This document shows positions 44,999 through 57,800 of a stretch of DNA of 64,000 nt, piece by piece. The position numbers and the translations under genes are program-made. The notes under the pieces are model-generated. The model was given only the letters and a program-made list of their open reading frames with translations. It was not told where the DNA came from and did not search any database. The stretch covers positions 588,074-652,073 of the forward strand of contig CM021317.1 in the NCBI GenBank assembly GCA_010645155.1, read 5' to 3'. Positions within the stretch are counted from its first letter, which is position 1. Each line of letters starts with the position of its first letter. This DNA is from Tigriopus japonicus. Its lineage: Eukaryota; Arthropoda; Copepoda; Harpacticoida; Harpacticidae.

Positions 44999-45291
44999 GA
45001 AGAGAATACTGACAGAGACATACTCGGTGGTAGATTTTTGTTGTTCATGTTACCTAGAGTGGAGTTGAAGAACAAAACAAATGCGATCTATTTCTTGGTT
45101 GGGCTAACAAAGCCGGGGCCTCAAAAAGAGAGGAGGAGAATTGGAATGTCTCTTCGGGCAAAGAGAGAGACTCAATAAATGGGACGTGGGATCTTAGGGG
45201 TCATACTTGGAGTTTACAGGTTGATCAGCTAAAAATCATAACAATGATAATACCATGTGCTAGGAATGAATAATATTGCCCCATCCTACAA

Positions 45292-45828
45292 TCACTTTTG
45301 GGCGCCGTTCACAATCGGATGGTGGTGGTTTATTGGGTGGCTATGATGCGCGTGATGGTGTGGGTGACCACCCCCTGGGTGACCATTAGGGCCCATCACC
45401 CATCCGTAATAACTGCCTGTGTTCCCATTCAAATTCTGCCCGTGGGCGCCAACTCCAGCCATGAAATTAGTATTAATATGATGATGGTGATGATGATGTT
45501 GCTGCTGCTGTTGCAGGGAATAATACGGAGAGGTTGCGTGAGGAGGCAGAGGCTTCATGTGACTAGCTGTGCCTCCTGACGTAGGCGCATTACCTCCAGT
45601 TTGACTATTGGCATAGGCTGCAGCTGCAGATGAGAGCTTAGGAGGAATGAGGGATCCTGCTGGGCCTAGATGTCCTATTGCTTCGCGTTTGCGCCCATTG
45701 GAGTTTGCAGCGTGATTGGATGCGTTGCCACCATGGCCGTGGGGGCCATTGTGCCCAGAAGAGGAGGAATTGGGACCGGAGCTCCCCGAGGCGCAAGTGA
45801 AACATCCGGACCCCGCTCGCTCCGCAGC
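45292..45828 (-). other. CAMTA last coding exon, low complexity
   Basis: The acceptor GATTGCAG/GCTGCGG opens a phase-0 exon of 178 residues rich in Gly, Ser, Asn, Ala and His with Gln and His runs (QQQQQHHHHHHH), ending IVNGAQK and TGA. It begins AAERAGSGC, plausibly following a conserved KLQ...AQ helix end that is missing here. Assignment to CAMTA rests on strand, position and composition. Confidence 0.6.
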
Positions 45829-48800
45829 CTGCAATCAAGAATAGAAGAAAAGGCTGGTTAGAAACACTTGACTGGGACAGATCCCCGAGAGGCAGGGAAG
45901 GAATCGTTCAGTCATCCTCCCCAACTGATTTGGCTCATGTGGATGGAAAAAGTATGCATGCATAGAAAGACAGAAAGAGGAAATGGGGTTCAGTTCATGC
46001 AAGAGGGAGATGTTTGTACACAAGCTAGGATAGATATGAAGGTATAATTATAGCATTTGTATATGTATAGGGAGAGACGTTTAGTTGCATCAAGTCTATT
46101 GTTGTTGACAGGAGTCCACAGGGAGGAAGTGGGCGCCAAAGATTCCACCCAGTCCACGGCCAGGTTGGTTTCTATAGTCACTTGTCCTTGTTCACAGGGC
46201 ACAGGTATTAAAACATCTAGAATTGTCTAAAACACTGAGAACACATGAGAGATAATACACAAAGATATGTTAATACATTTATGAAGGGACACCTAAGACA
46301 CCTAAGAGCATAAAGAGTCCATAAACTGCAACAGTCTGTGAACTTCTCAAATACAAGATTTTTTTTGACACTAACCACAACCACAATTAGTTCCTTTTGT
46401 TATTCAGAACCATTTTTTGACACACACACTTATTGTTTTGTTTCTGAGCAAATGTTTGTATACCGGACCCCAACATACTTGTGTAGGTAAAAAGGCATGC
46501 ACTTACAAAATTCTGAGCTATTGTGTTCGTCTCTTTTCAGAGTCAGTTTCGAAAAGCCATATCTCCTCTCATTTGTAGGCCCTTATGACAAATTATTTAA
46601 AACATGTTGACAGTTTTAAAAACTACAAATTTTCGCTTGTCTTATCAAATGACATTGTTCATCAATCAAGATATTTGCGGTACGAAAAATTAATTATTAT
46701 AGCCCTCTTGCCATCTTGTTCTTAAGATTTTTTTGTTTTAAAAAGCATTCAGAATTGGTTGCTTATCTTTATCTTTGAATGTGTCACGTGCAAGTGTATT
46801 TTTATTTCTGTCTTCTCAATACATTCAAATCAAAATAAGTGTATGCCAAAGTTGAGATTTTTGCAATGTTTAGAACACCAAGTCACGTTTGATTCTAAAT
46901 TTGTCAAAAAAACGAACTAATTCTTTTAGCTTAATCCGTTTGACTAGTGATCTTCATCAACTAGAAGCGGAGAAAATACAAATAATTCGAGAACAAACTA
47001 GATCAAATTTAGTTTCAATTTAGTACAAGACTCCAGAAGTTACATCTGCTGCACTCGGTGAGGTACATGTAAGATATGTGAGTTGTGGCCTTGGTAGGGT
47101 CACGAATCAGTTGAAATGCAAGAATATATAAATGTAGATAGAGATTTAAAAGGTACGGAACACATCGGAGAACAACCCACTAAAATGGGCCGTTCTCGAC
47201 TTAAGATGCAATCAGGTGACAAGGAGAACTGAGCTAGAACGGAAACCAAAAAGAGTGGCAAATATGGGATCAACCTACTCCAATGAAGCCCAAGGGCTTT
47301 CGGAACATTGGACTCGAGTCCGTGGGGAGTAATTCCAATCGCCACGGGGGCTAAACAGTATCAGAGAGAAGAAAGAGACATCATTAGACCCTGAGTAAGT
47401 TCTTAGCATCCCAGGCCAAGATAATGGCAAATTGTTTTGAAGTTGTTCCTAATCCTTTAGACCCCTTGTTTCCTCGTTTCGTGTTTCATGTTTCCATCTC
47501 CTCATAATTTTCCAAAGTTTTTGACTGAGGTTGGTTAAGTCATGAAAACTTTGCCTCATTTTGAATCTCAAAGACCTGCTCTGCCCTCTGGAGGAGCTTT
47601 TGTTTGCTTCCTCTCTATACCTTATAAAAATTGCAAAATGTAAGGAAGGCTAAAACGGGGACATCGGCATAAGCAGAACATTACGGAGGGTCAACAAGTA
47701 AGAAAAACAATGCCACTTAGCTTATTTTGCGTCCCTTTGTGGACAAATAATAAAGTTTTGACCCGAGTTTTAAAACCCAATTTTGAAACTTAACTTCGAG
47801 ATTCTCACGTTGTTAAATTTCACTGGACTGAATTCCCTTCCCTAGCAAGATTTGCCGAAGGTCATTTGATTGCAATAAGCATAAACCCCTGGAGAAGTTG
47901 ACGAATCACGAACCTTTTATTATGACTAGTCTTGGTCACAGCCCTAAGTCAAGAAGCACGGAAATCATGGAGTGGGTGGCTAGAAACGAGAATTATGATT
48001 TCCAGTAGAAACAAACCATTTGCGTTCTTCTGCAAGTGAGACCTGGCTTGTATTGAGAAGAACACGTATTTCAAATTTCAGCTCAATCGAATGCCGGAGT
48101 AAAAAGTTATGCCTTCTCAAACTTATGTACTGATGAGAGCATAGAATGAATGAACTCGCCCTTTTGTGGTAAAACGATTACCACAAAAGGGCTAGTTCAT
48201 GCATTCTCGGTAGGACTTGCACTGAACTTTGAGTGAGCATAACTTTTGTCTCCGACGTTCGATTGAGCTGAAAATTGAAATACGTATTCTTGTCAACATG
48301 TGCAAGGTCTCATTTGCAGAACAACGCAATTGAATTGTTCTTACTGGAAATCATTATTTTCATTGCTAGCCTCCCACTCCATGATTCCAGTGCTTCTTGC
48401 CTAAGTGCATGGCGCCAATCAGCATTATTTACCGACAGCCTAAAAGGTCTGTTTCACAGAGGTCCCACGGTGGAGATACTGGAGCAGGCCGGTCGTGAAA
48501 TTTCATTGTGGGCAGCAAGGGCTGTTTACCATCAGCGACTAGTTGAAACTTGCCCAAACAAACGTATTCGAAGAAGGCAATTTTCTTAGAAAAAACATTA
48601 AGTTTTTTGGCCATTTGGCCTCCTGTCTACGCTTTGCTTCTCCCAAATTATACTAAGGTGTTCAATGAAGATGATAATTCAATTTAGAGGCCTTAGATCA
48701 CACAATTATAGCATTTAGCATTGAAGATTTGTCTTGTGCACTTTCATTTGTACTATGATCTTCCACTTGTTTGGGCAAGTATCTTGCGATATTCTTCGGA

Positions 48801-51800
48801 AATATTTGCCTTCTCACGCAACTTCTGGCCAGTTTCAGCACAAAACAAGGTAGACAAAATGACGACAATGCCCTCTCTATAGACCTCTATGGTCTATTTC
48901 CGATGGTTTGGAAACATTTGGAAGGCAGCTAAAGAACTTCCCAACTTTTTCCACATGTGATTCAACTTGAGCACCAAGAAAGAAAAATATACTTTTGATT
49001 GAGGTTGGAGAAAGCACAAAGATCCCTCCCATGAAACATCTTGTTTGAATTATAATGTTCCAGCCAAGGACATCATTTCCAGAATTGATCATTTTTGAGC
49101 CCTCTCGATCATAACTAAGACTAGCCGAAACAAAACCTTGTCCGTAATCCAGGATTTTTAAAGATCCTTTCATTAGGAAATTTTAAAATTCGTTTTCAAG
49201 TTTATGATGTTTTTTTTCATTTTTTTTCGTTTTGTCAGGACTCAGCTAATCAAAGTTATGCCATTCAACTCTTTGCTCAATCGTGTTTTCACGGCAACAT
49301 AAAGTCACGTAATTTCAAACTGAATTATTTACCTCAATGAATCACCAGCTTGGTAACATATATCAAAGTGAGCGGAAAAAATACAATTAGCACTCTCAAA
49401 TTAAATCCTCACCAATCAAGCTGCATGCATTTTTAGATTAGTGATTGAAAAGAGTAGTTTTCAGTATTTCTTTTCCAAAAAGTTGCAACATTGAAATGAC
49501 TAGGACTACAATAACATTAATTAATTAATGCTCTCAAGAATCTAAGGACTATGATATGTTCTTTCCCTTAATAATGAAGTCCAAGCCCAAAATCATAATA
49601 TCAGAACAGCGATTTTTATCTAACCCGGTGCTAAGACTAACAACTAAACCAGTGTGACTGACGATTGGCATAAAATCCTGCACTTTTTTCGACTATCTAA
49701 ACATTGGTTGTTTGGTTGCTAGATGGACCTAACACATAGAGTAGTAATAGATACAGACACACATATCTTGACATCTAGTTATTCAACACCGAAAGAACAC
49801 CTAGACAAACATTCATGGGCGAATATTGATAATTACTCTGGGGACAGTGACACATGGATGATCGGGTGGTGGGACATCAACGGGTCAAACTTACCCCACA
49901 TCGCCTTAACACAAACATGGTCCCATAAGGTGGCCTGAATGTTGAACGCGAGGTACACAACAAGATTAGTAACGAATGAGCAGCACAAGAGAAAAGTAGA
50001 GAAAACAGGTAGATCAAGACATTAAGAAGAGCATTAGGCATTGCATCAAGAACTATGGACATGATTAGTAATAAGTCGCCCAACCCCAAGTCAAAAAAAT
50101 GGTTTTGCTCCCATTCAGTTTGATCAACAAGTCTTACCTTAAATGGGTCTTCCGCATGAATTGTTGAATCTTTTTGGCAGCTTGATGTTGTCGTCTTTGA
50201 GAGTATGTCCTCCTGCAAAGAGGATATATGCACATACAGAATGCTAAAAAATGACGGTTATGAAAGGAATTTACTTTAACCCGCTTGATGGGGTGGATTC
50301 TCGACTGCCTCTTGGTTTGTCGCGATGTTCTTTGTAGGTGCGATAATAGTTTTGAATGCAAGTGGCAGCTTCTTGAGATTTCTTGAACCGCTTGTGCTCA
50401 CAATAGATCCGATACTTATTTTGGATCACAGTGGCAGCCTTAGCCATTTGTTTCCAATACAGATACTGGAAGAGTGAAATAACATTGAAATTCTGTGGCG
50501 ACAATAGACTAGTGATGTGTTTCGAACTAGGAGTGCTGCCATTTTTGACTCGAAAGTTTATCGCTGTTAAAAAGGGCAAATTTCATAGAACTTTTTGAAA
50601 AGACAGGGACCAATTTGGCAACACTCAAACTAATTCGATTTCGAGTTCCATCATCAGTATTTAAAGGAAGTGCCTCTTGACTTTATTTTTGGAACCATGC
50701 GCGACTGTAATCCTGCTATCGCAAATATTTGGGTCTACACTCATGGATTTAAATTGGAACTTCTGCCATGTTTTATGGCAGATAAGGTCTTTTGCCGGTT
50801 GAAAAGTTTTGTTGTGGTCAGCTGTTTGACGCTAAAAACCAAAATGGCAAAACTGCCAAAAATCCAACTCGAAACACATCAGTACAATAGGCTAACGCCA
50901 TTTTCTTCATCTTACTTGCTTGTAACGTCTGTAGTAGTTTTGAATAACCACTGCTGCTTTGGCTTCCTTTTCCTGATATTCTGACGCCATCTTTCGACCC
51001 TTATAGGATCTATAGGCCTTTTGAATAATTTGAGCGGCTTCATACAGCTCTCTTTGTTCTTGATCTGAAAGGGTCAGGTTGCTCAGATCCCTTTCACATT
51101 TAGCGGAGGCCTGCAAAAAAGGTGGTTCGATATAAGCAATGTTGAAAATCAAGAAAGGGATGAAAAGTGTTTGCAAATCCCACCATAAGAAATTCTTGTA
51201 GGTCCGCTGTTGTACAGGGTGGCGAGCTGAAATCAACTGAGAAAGAGCGGGATCCACAGGGTGACGGGGACTCAAATGTGTAAGAGGCCGGGCTCTGCAG
51301 GCAAGACGAATTGGGGGACAAGCTAGAGTTGGGTGTGAAGTTCTCCCGATAGCTGCATGTCTCCTCAAAGTTGAAATCGAACTCGATATCAAGGTCGTCG
51401 CACATGGATTCGACCCCCAAATCATCAGATTGGGAGTTATCCTGAATAGAAGTACCTTCGCCATGTTGAGGACTTGGATAACAGATCAACATGGGCTCTG
51501 ATTCACTCTCGTTCTGTAGAAGAATTGGAACATTGTCATGGAAATGAAGAGCCCTGGGCCGTGGGCTAGTCCTTACCTTGATACGGTCTGGCATAGCCGC
51601 AATGAATTGCTCCGCCAGAGTCAAGACTCTCTGATCTTCCACTTCATCCAAGTGATTGATGCTAGGCAAAGGCTTCTCAGGTGTGGGTTCTTTGAAGACG
51701 TTATCTCGTTTCTTCTTGCTTTTGTCCTCTTGGTCTTCATCTGAAAGACCCTCCACATCGATAATGGGAGAACGGGGGTTATCTTGGGAAGGCTTATGAA

Positions 51801-54800
51801 AGACCTTGTCCGAACTTGCATTTCGTCTCAAGTAGAACGAGTTTCTGAAAGGAGAATCAAACCAAATTAAACATCATTTCTTGGTATATTTTCAAGGACT
51901 CTGAGAGTGTTGAGAATCGTACTTGGCAGCTGTTTTGGCGTCTTTCTTTTCCACGTGTGGTCGGCTGAAACCGTCACCCTGATGTAAGTTGATGCCCGAA
52001 TCAAACGAGGATCGTTTAGAAAGCCTTCGACGAGGATGTAAAATCCCTGTTGAAGTCGGAAAGTCCACATTCACGGTCAAGGGCTGTTGCATTGAAGGCG
52101 AGACCGATCGGAAACTTCTCGCCAAAGAGGCAGGTGAAGTTGAGCGGATCTTTCGAAGGGGAGCCAACCCACTGGATGGGTCTAGTTGCTGATCTTCAAG
52201 CTTTTTACTACAGATGAACAAGGTGGAAAAAGAAACTTTTTAAACCATCCACCCAAAATGATGTGGGGGAGAGAACAAGAAAACGTACCTTGAGACCATT
52301 GGCGGTTTTACAAACTCGTCACCTTTGGTACCCGGCTCAGAAAGGTGGCGGATGCGTTCCAATTTTTCTAGTTGAGAGCATAGGTGATCGTAAGGTGCTG
52401 CCAAATCCAGACATGATTCTCCATCATAGTTCAAAACTTTCAAGGCCAAAGGATTCCAATGATATAACAGTAATGCGGTCTCTTCTTTCCCATTGAGGCA
52501 TGCTCTCATCTGGAAGATACTCGAACATTCAATACACATTTTAGGTTTCAATTTTGCTCAGAGAGATTTCCCTACCAAAGGTGTAAACCCTTCTTGATCT
52601 TGGGCTAAAGCATTGATTTCCTTGCCCAAGAGTGCGTATGGATTATCATCGGCCCATTGAAGAAGGGAACAAGTGAGTCTGAAATATATATGTTCGTTTT
52701 GATTCTATTGATCAATCAATTTATCTCCACAAGACCTACTTTGTGTAGCCCAAGGCCGCGGTAATGTGTAAGAGTGTGTTTTGCTCCTCTTTGGTAGGCT
52801 TGTCCGTGTTAAAAGAGATTTGGGAGGCGGTTTCGTCATCCTGACTCCAAAAGGGAGAGGGACTTTTCAAGTTTGTCAGATTTGGGGGTTCAGATTTGGA
52901 CTTCCAAGAGTTGGGAGGACCACGGTTTTCATGCTTGGCTGTGGAGGCCAGACTTTGTACAATTGACACCAAGGAATTTTCCATCACATTTATCTTTTCC
53001 TGTCAAGATGAACCCAAAATTAGCTCGTTCGGACTAAAGCTCATCAACATCAGAATGAAAATGTGAAAGGTACCATTTTCAGATGATTCGACTGAGAATT
53101 GCCAGCACCATTCGTTTCCTCTTCTGTCATAGCATTCACAATAGACTCTAATTTCTTCCATAGATTAAACTTTAAAATTCTCTCAACGTGGTAGGATAAA
53201 TTTTTCTCTTCATCATGGGTGTTGGCCATACTATTCTTTATCATAAATACGGATTTGTCTCTCTTCATAAAATCGGTTTCCAGGGTTTTGATCACCATAG
53301 GGTCGGTATTTGGTTTCGTGTGGGAGTGGCAACCATCCAAGGGCGATTCACTCACGGAGTAGGAGTTGACTTCATCCGTGACAATGGATGCAAGCGGTGG
53401 AAGAAGGCGAAGTGTCTCATCTTGAGCAACAGGTTTGTACTCAAATATCACAGGGGAGCTGATTATTTGACCCTCGTGGGCCACCTCCAACTGCGCCTCT
53501 CCAACCTTGTGCGCTGAAAGAAAACAATTTCGGTCAGCATGGAAATCAAGCCATCAATCTTTCTTGGAACTCAAAGAGGTCGTCGTCTTACCTGGAGCGT
53601 AGCATCGGAGGACCCCATTTTGTACCAAGGAGGTTGGAACAGGTACGTCATCGAATAGGATCTGATATCCGGAGCTGGCCGTGTGATGCCATGGACCGGT
53701 GACTAGAATCTTGATACCGCCCTAGAAATAATAAGCCGCCTCTGGGTCAGCCATGCGCACAGCGCTGAAAACGACTAAATTAAACCCTCCCTCCTGTTGC
53801 TTAGGCAGGGTTGTGAGAAGAACCTCTCCAAGAGCAGTTACGGGCTCCTTGTGAGAGTGGGAGGGAATTGCCACGAGGCCAGAGCAAGTGGAATGAGCAA
53901 TATTAGATGTAGTAATGATAATAATGATGCCAGAGAGAAAGAGAAACAGGAACAATGCACAACTGAACTATGATACAAGCTAATTTGCCGATAGGGTTGT
54001 CTAGATATACAAAAGTAGGAATAGTTGGCCAATATCCAATGGATAATGCATGTAAAACTAGTAGAAACAGTACTGATACTAAAAGTGATGAATGGGCAAC
54101 CAGAGATAGTTCTGAAAGCTAGAAAAGTGAGATCACCAAGCATCGAAGAGAGTTTGTTCACAAATTAGTCGCCGATCATGGTGTCTACAGCACTTTCTTT
54201 CTCTGCCAGAAAACTGTTGCAAAGAAGAAAGAGTTTGCCTCTTCAAGAGAATGCTAAATTTTCTAGTGCACTCATAGAATTCATTGTGTTGGAAATGGTG
54301 CCAAATAATTCGTGTGTCTAGTGTTCAAATGTGTAAAGTAATCCTCATATGTAAATTGTGTATGTTTCAGGTGTTGCTGTGAATGGTTCTGTACATGTTT
54401 TGGTTTGGTGTTGTTGCAAAAATACTCGGCAAAAGTAATGAAAAGAGAAATTTGATTTATCAAAAAGATGATCTAGAAAGAGAGAGTTGACCAACTGGAG
54501 AAAAAGTATTGCATTTGAAACAGTCCTACAAAAGTTGAGGAGACGTCACTTCCGGCTATGATATCAAATTATTACCGTTACAGTTATTCTCTCAGCTAAA
54601 GGTGCTTGAAGATTCATAAAACTTTGCTAAAAAAATTAAATATCGGGCAAGCATTACACTTTCAGCGGAAACGTAATCTTAAAATCTTAACGTACAAAGT
54701 GATCGTCTCCTTTTTTTGCTGAATTCTGTGAGTGGCATGCACTTACGTCTGGCCATGCCCATTCAGGGCTGTAATCCGTAATTTGAACCAACTCTCTATT

Positions 54801-57800
54801 GCCAGAGTGGTGAAGCAAGCCGCTGTTCTTGTGGTGGGCAGTGTTGCCACCAGACACACTACTCAACATTGGTCCAGGCAGGTGTTGCGAGAGCATGGCT
54901 GAGCCTCCCGTTGGCGATCCTGCCATTGAATTGGGATGGTGTCCAACCGATCCTGGAGGTCCGATGCCTCCTCCACCACCATGGCCGTGGCCATAATGGG
55001 ACGGGTTGCCGTCCAAGTCTGAGAATTCATCGAGCATATTGAAGGGATCCAAGGATACGTCAAAGCCCGAGGCCGACGGATTAACGACATCGTTCTCAAT
55101 GAACTCCATTGGATTCAAATCTACGGGGTGGTGATTTGAATGATGCCCATGCGAATGTAGAGCTTGTGGGTTTCCGTGAGGATGACTAGTTGGGCCATGG
55201 TGAACCCCCACGAGGTTTTGAGGGTGCGGTTTCTGCTGGTATGCAGTCGGCATATTGGCCTGAAGGGTGCGCGAGATGTCATCATTGTCCAGTGGCTCGT
55301 GTTGGAAGCTGAAAGCATGAAGGTATAAACGATTGAATTTGAGCTTTTGTTGAGATACGTAACGGACCAAAACTATTTGGGCTTACTTAATTTCTGACTT
55401 GCTATCCATCTCTGGAAAGGCGGATTTGAAATCGAGGAGCGGCGTGTTCCCAGAGTTTATGGTGGTCTCTTTGCCACTTCCCTCAGTATTGCGATTAGGA
55501 GGGCGAGATTCTCCTTGACCAGAATCAGACTCGCCACCGGCGGAAAGTAATGTATCCGTGACAGAGTACGGCTCATAGTTGCCATTATTCTCCAAGGCAA
55601 AGTCTGACAGATTGTTCAGCGACCTCAATGCCGAACTCACGGAAGTGGTTGCGCTCGGCGAGTTTCGTGACGACGACCCATGGCTATCTACAGAATCGGA
55701 CTGATTGCTTGACACTGCTTGTTCTGGATGCTGATGAGCGTGAAGGCTGGTCATGCCTGCTGGATGATGTTGATGAGGATTGGGATGGGCAGGGTGTTGG
55801 GGGAGATAGGGCTGGTTGTGGTGGTTCTGATTGTTCAGAATGAGTAAACCATTGTTTGTCTGAATTTGTGAGACGGACAAAACCAAATGCGAAGGGTTCA
55901 TAGGCTGAAACAATGATAAAATCCCTCTTTAAGGCTCTGTGAACGAACTTTGAAGTCGAAATTGTACCTGATTTTGCGGGGATGGTGTCCCGGGGCTCTG
56001 ACGGCTGTCAACATTCCCGGTCGTTGAGGACACCTGGGAGTATGAGGACGGCCCATTGCCTTGAGAAGGATGACTACCATAGTACCTATCATTGGCCTTG
56101 AAAAACTGAAAGAGCACCAAACCATTAATTCAATCCCACCTAATGTTCTTTTACTACAATTGTCTAAATACCTGGTTGCCTTCAAGGCGTTGCTGTTGCA
56201 TACGTTGCTGCATGAGCATTCTACGATGATGAGTGGATCTTGAGGAGGGTGCCCGACCCCCGGTGCCGGGCCCACCTCCGCCACCGTGCCCCGTGGTGCC
56301 TGAAGTCGTGTGGGCCTCACTCTTTGTGGCCTGCACTTTGCGGACATGCCCGCACGACTTCTCAGGATTGGTGGAGTCGGGACAACCACACTCCAGTTGC
56401 TTATTGAGTGCGGCGGTTCTGGCAGCCCGTTGTTTTTCCATCAGTTGGGTCACAATGGCCTCTACCGTTTCGGCGGTCTGCAAATCCAGACAAGAATGAC
56501 AACACAATTAGTTGCCCTGGTGGGAGACCTTCCTGCTTACAATATGACAGTACTTACGGAGATCTCCAGTTCATTGTTGAGATCTGGTTCCTCTTCACTA
56601 AAAACTGCAACAAGAAAAAGAACATATATCGAAACAAATTCTGGAGAGAATGGCAATTCACCGCGAGAAAGTTTTGTACTTTTTGTATTTTGTATGTATA
56701 ATCAAGGATATCTTTGGTAAAGTTTAGTAACGTTAGTTATAGTTTAGTATAGTTTCCAGGCCTTCACGTTTCATTTGGAATCAAGTAATATCAGGGATAC
56801 ATTTCCTTATTCTCAGTCACTTTGTGCAATTTCCGCCAATTATCACCCAGCTACAAAGGCCAATCCAAACCCCTATTCTTTCGTGGCTACACTTGTAGAT
56901 CTAAACTCATTGATACCTCGTTGAGTAGACACTGTACCCAAGCCCGAGGATTCGGAAAGGACCCCAAATTGCACCCCGTGATGGGACATTTAATTTTGAT
57001 GGGTCTTCATGCCCTCGCTTGTCTCCCCTTTCGCCATTCGCCCTCAAATGGCCTTCCATTCCACCTTCATTTGACGACTCGTGGAATCTGAATTGTCAGG
57101 ACGACGATTCCAAAGGCCATATATGGTCATAAAGATATACCTCAATCGGATTCAGGTTGCAAGTCTTTAAGCTGGGGTACTATCCCCCCAAACCACATAA
57201 TACGTTACATAATGTGCCGGTGTCGGACAAAATTGCCAAAGTTTGGTTTCCAAAAGTGACTCGATCATGGTGTCAAGTGGGTCATTGCCATCTCTGGTCC
57301 TCGCTCATGAAATTCCATCCAGGCACATCACCCGACAACGACCCTTTGAAAGAGGCTCTACGGATGCGAGATCAAGCACTCCCTCCCCAGAAAGGAGGGA
57401 CATTTATTAGAGTATGGAGACCTCGCCTAGTTTTTACCTCACCCACTGAACGAAATGACTGAGGTCCCGAAGGAGGCATAAAGTTGTCGTTCTCCGAGCT
57501 AACTGACTGACTGGCCTCTCCTAGTTTGAGGTTGCAATACAAACCGAAGGGGAAGAAGCCCCAACAACGATCAACGAGGTCAATGAGATGAGCTGCGAAA
57601 TGACCAAAAAATGGCCGGTCGTCTGGCTAGCCTTTCAATGAGCACTCCTTAGCTTCCTCATTGGAGGATCAAATCAGCCCAATGATGATTGGTTGATCAT
57701 CAACTTACACATTGGCTTCAGTTGTGAGATGAGTTCCTCCTTTGTCCATTCTTTCTTCTCGCCCCAAAGCGACACGGAACTGGCAATGACCAATTTGTTG

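Noticed and set aside
45990..46202. Minus-strand frame with coding-like composition in the CAMTA last intron.
   Set aside because: No splice borders that restore phase and no similarity to the CAMTA C-terminus.
47570..47592. GGGCAGAGCAG with flanking AG and GT considered as the missing CAMTA microexon (would encode RAEQ).
   Set aside because: The donor GTCTTT is poor and the acceptor lacks a pyrimidine tract; length fits only by choosing a convenient AG.
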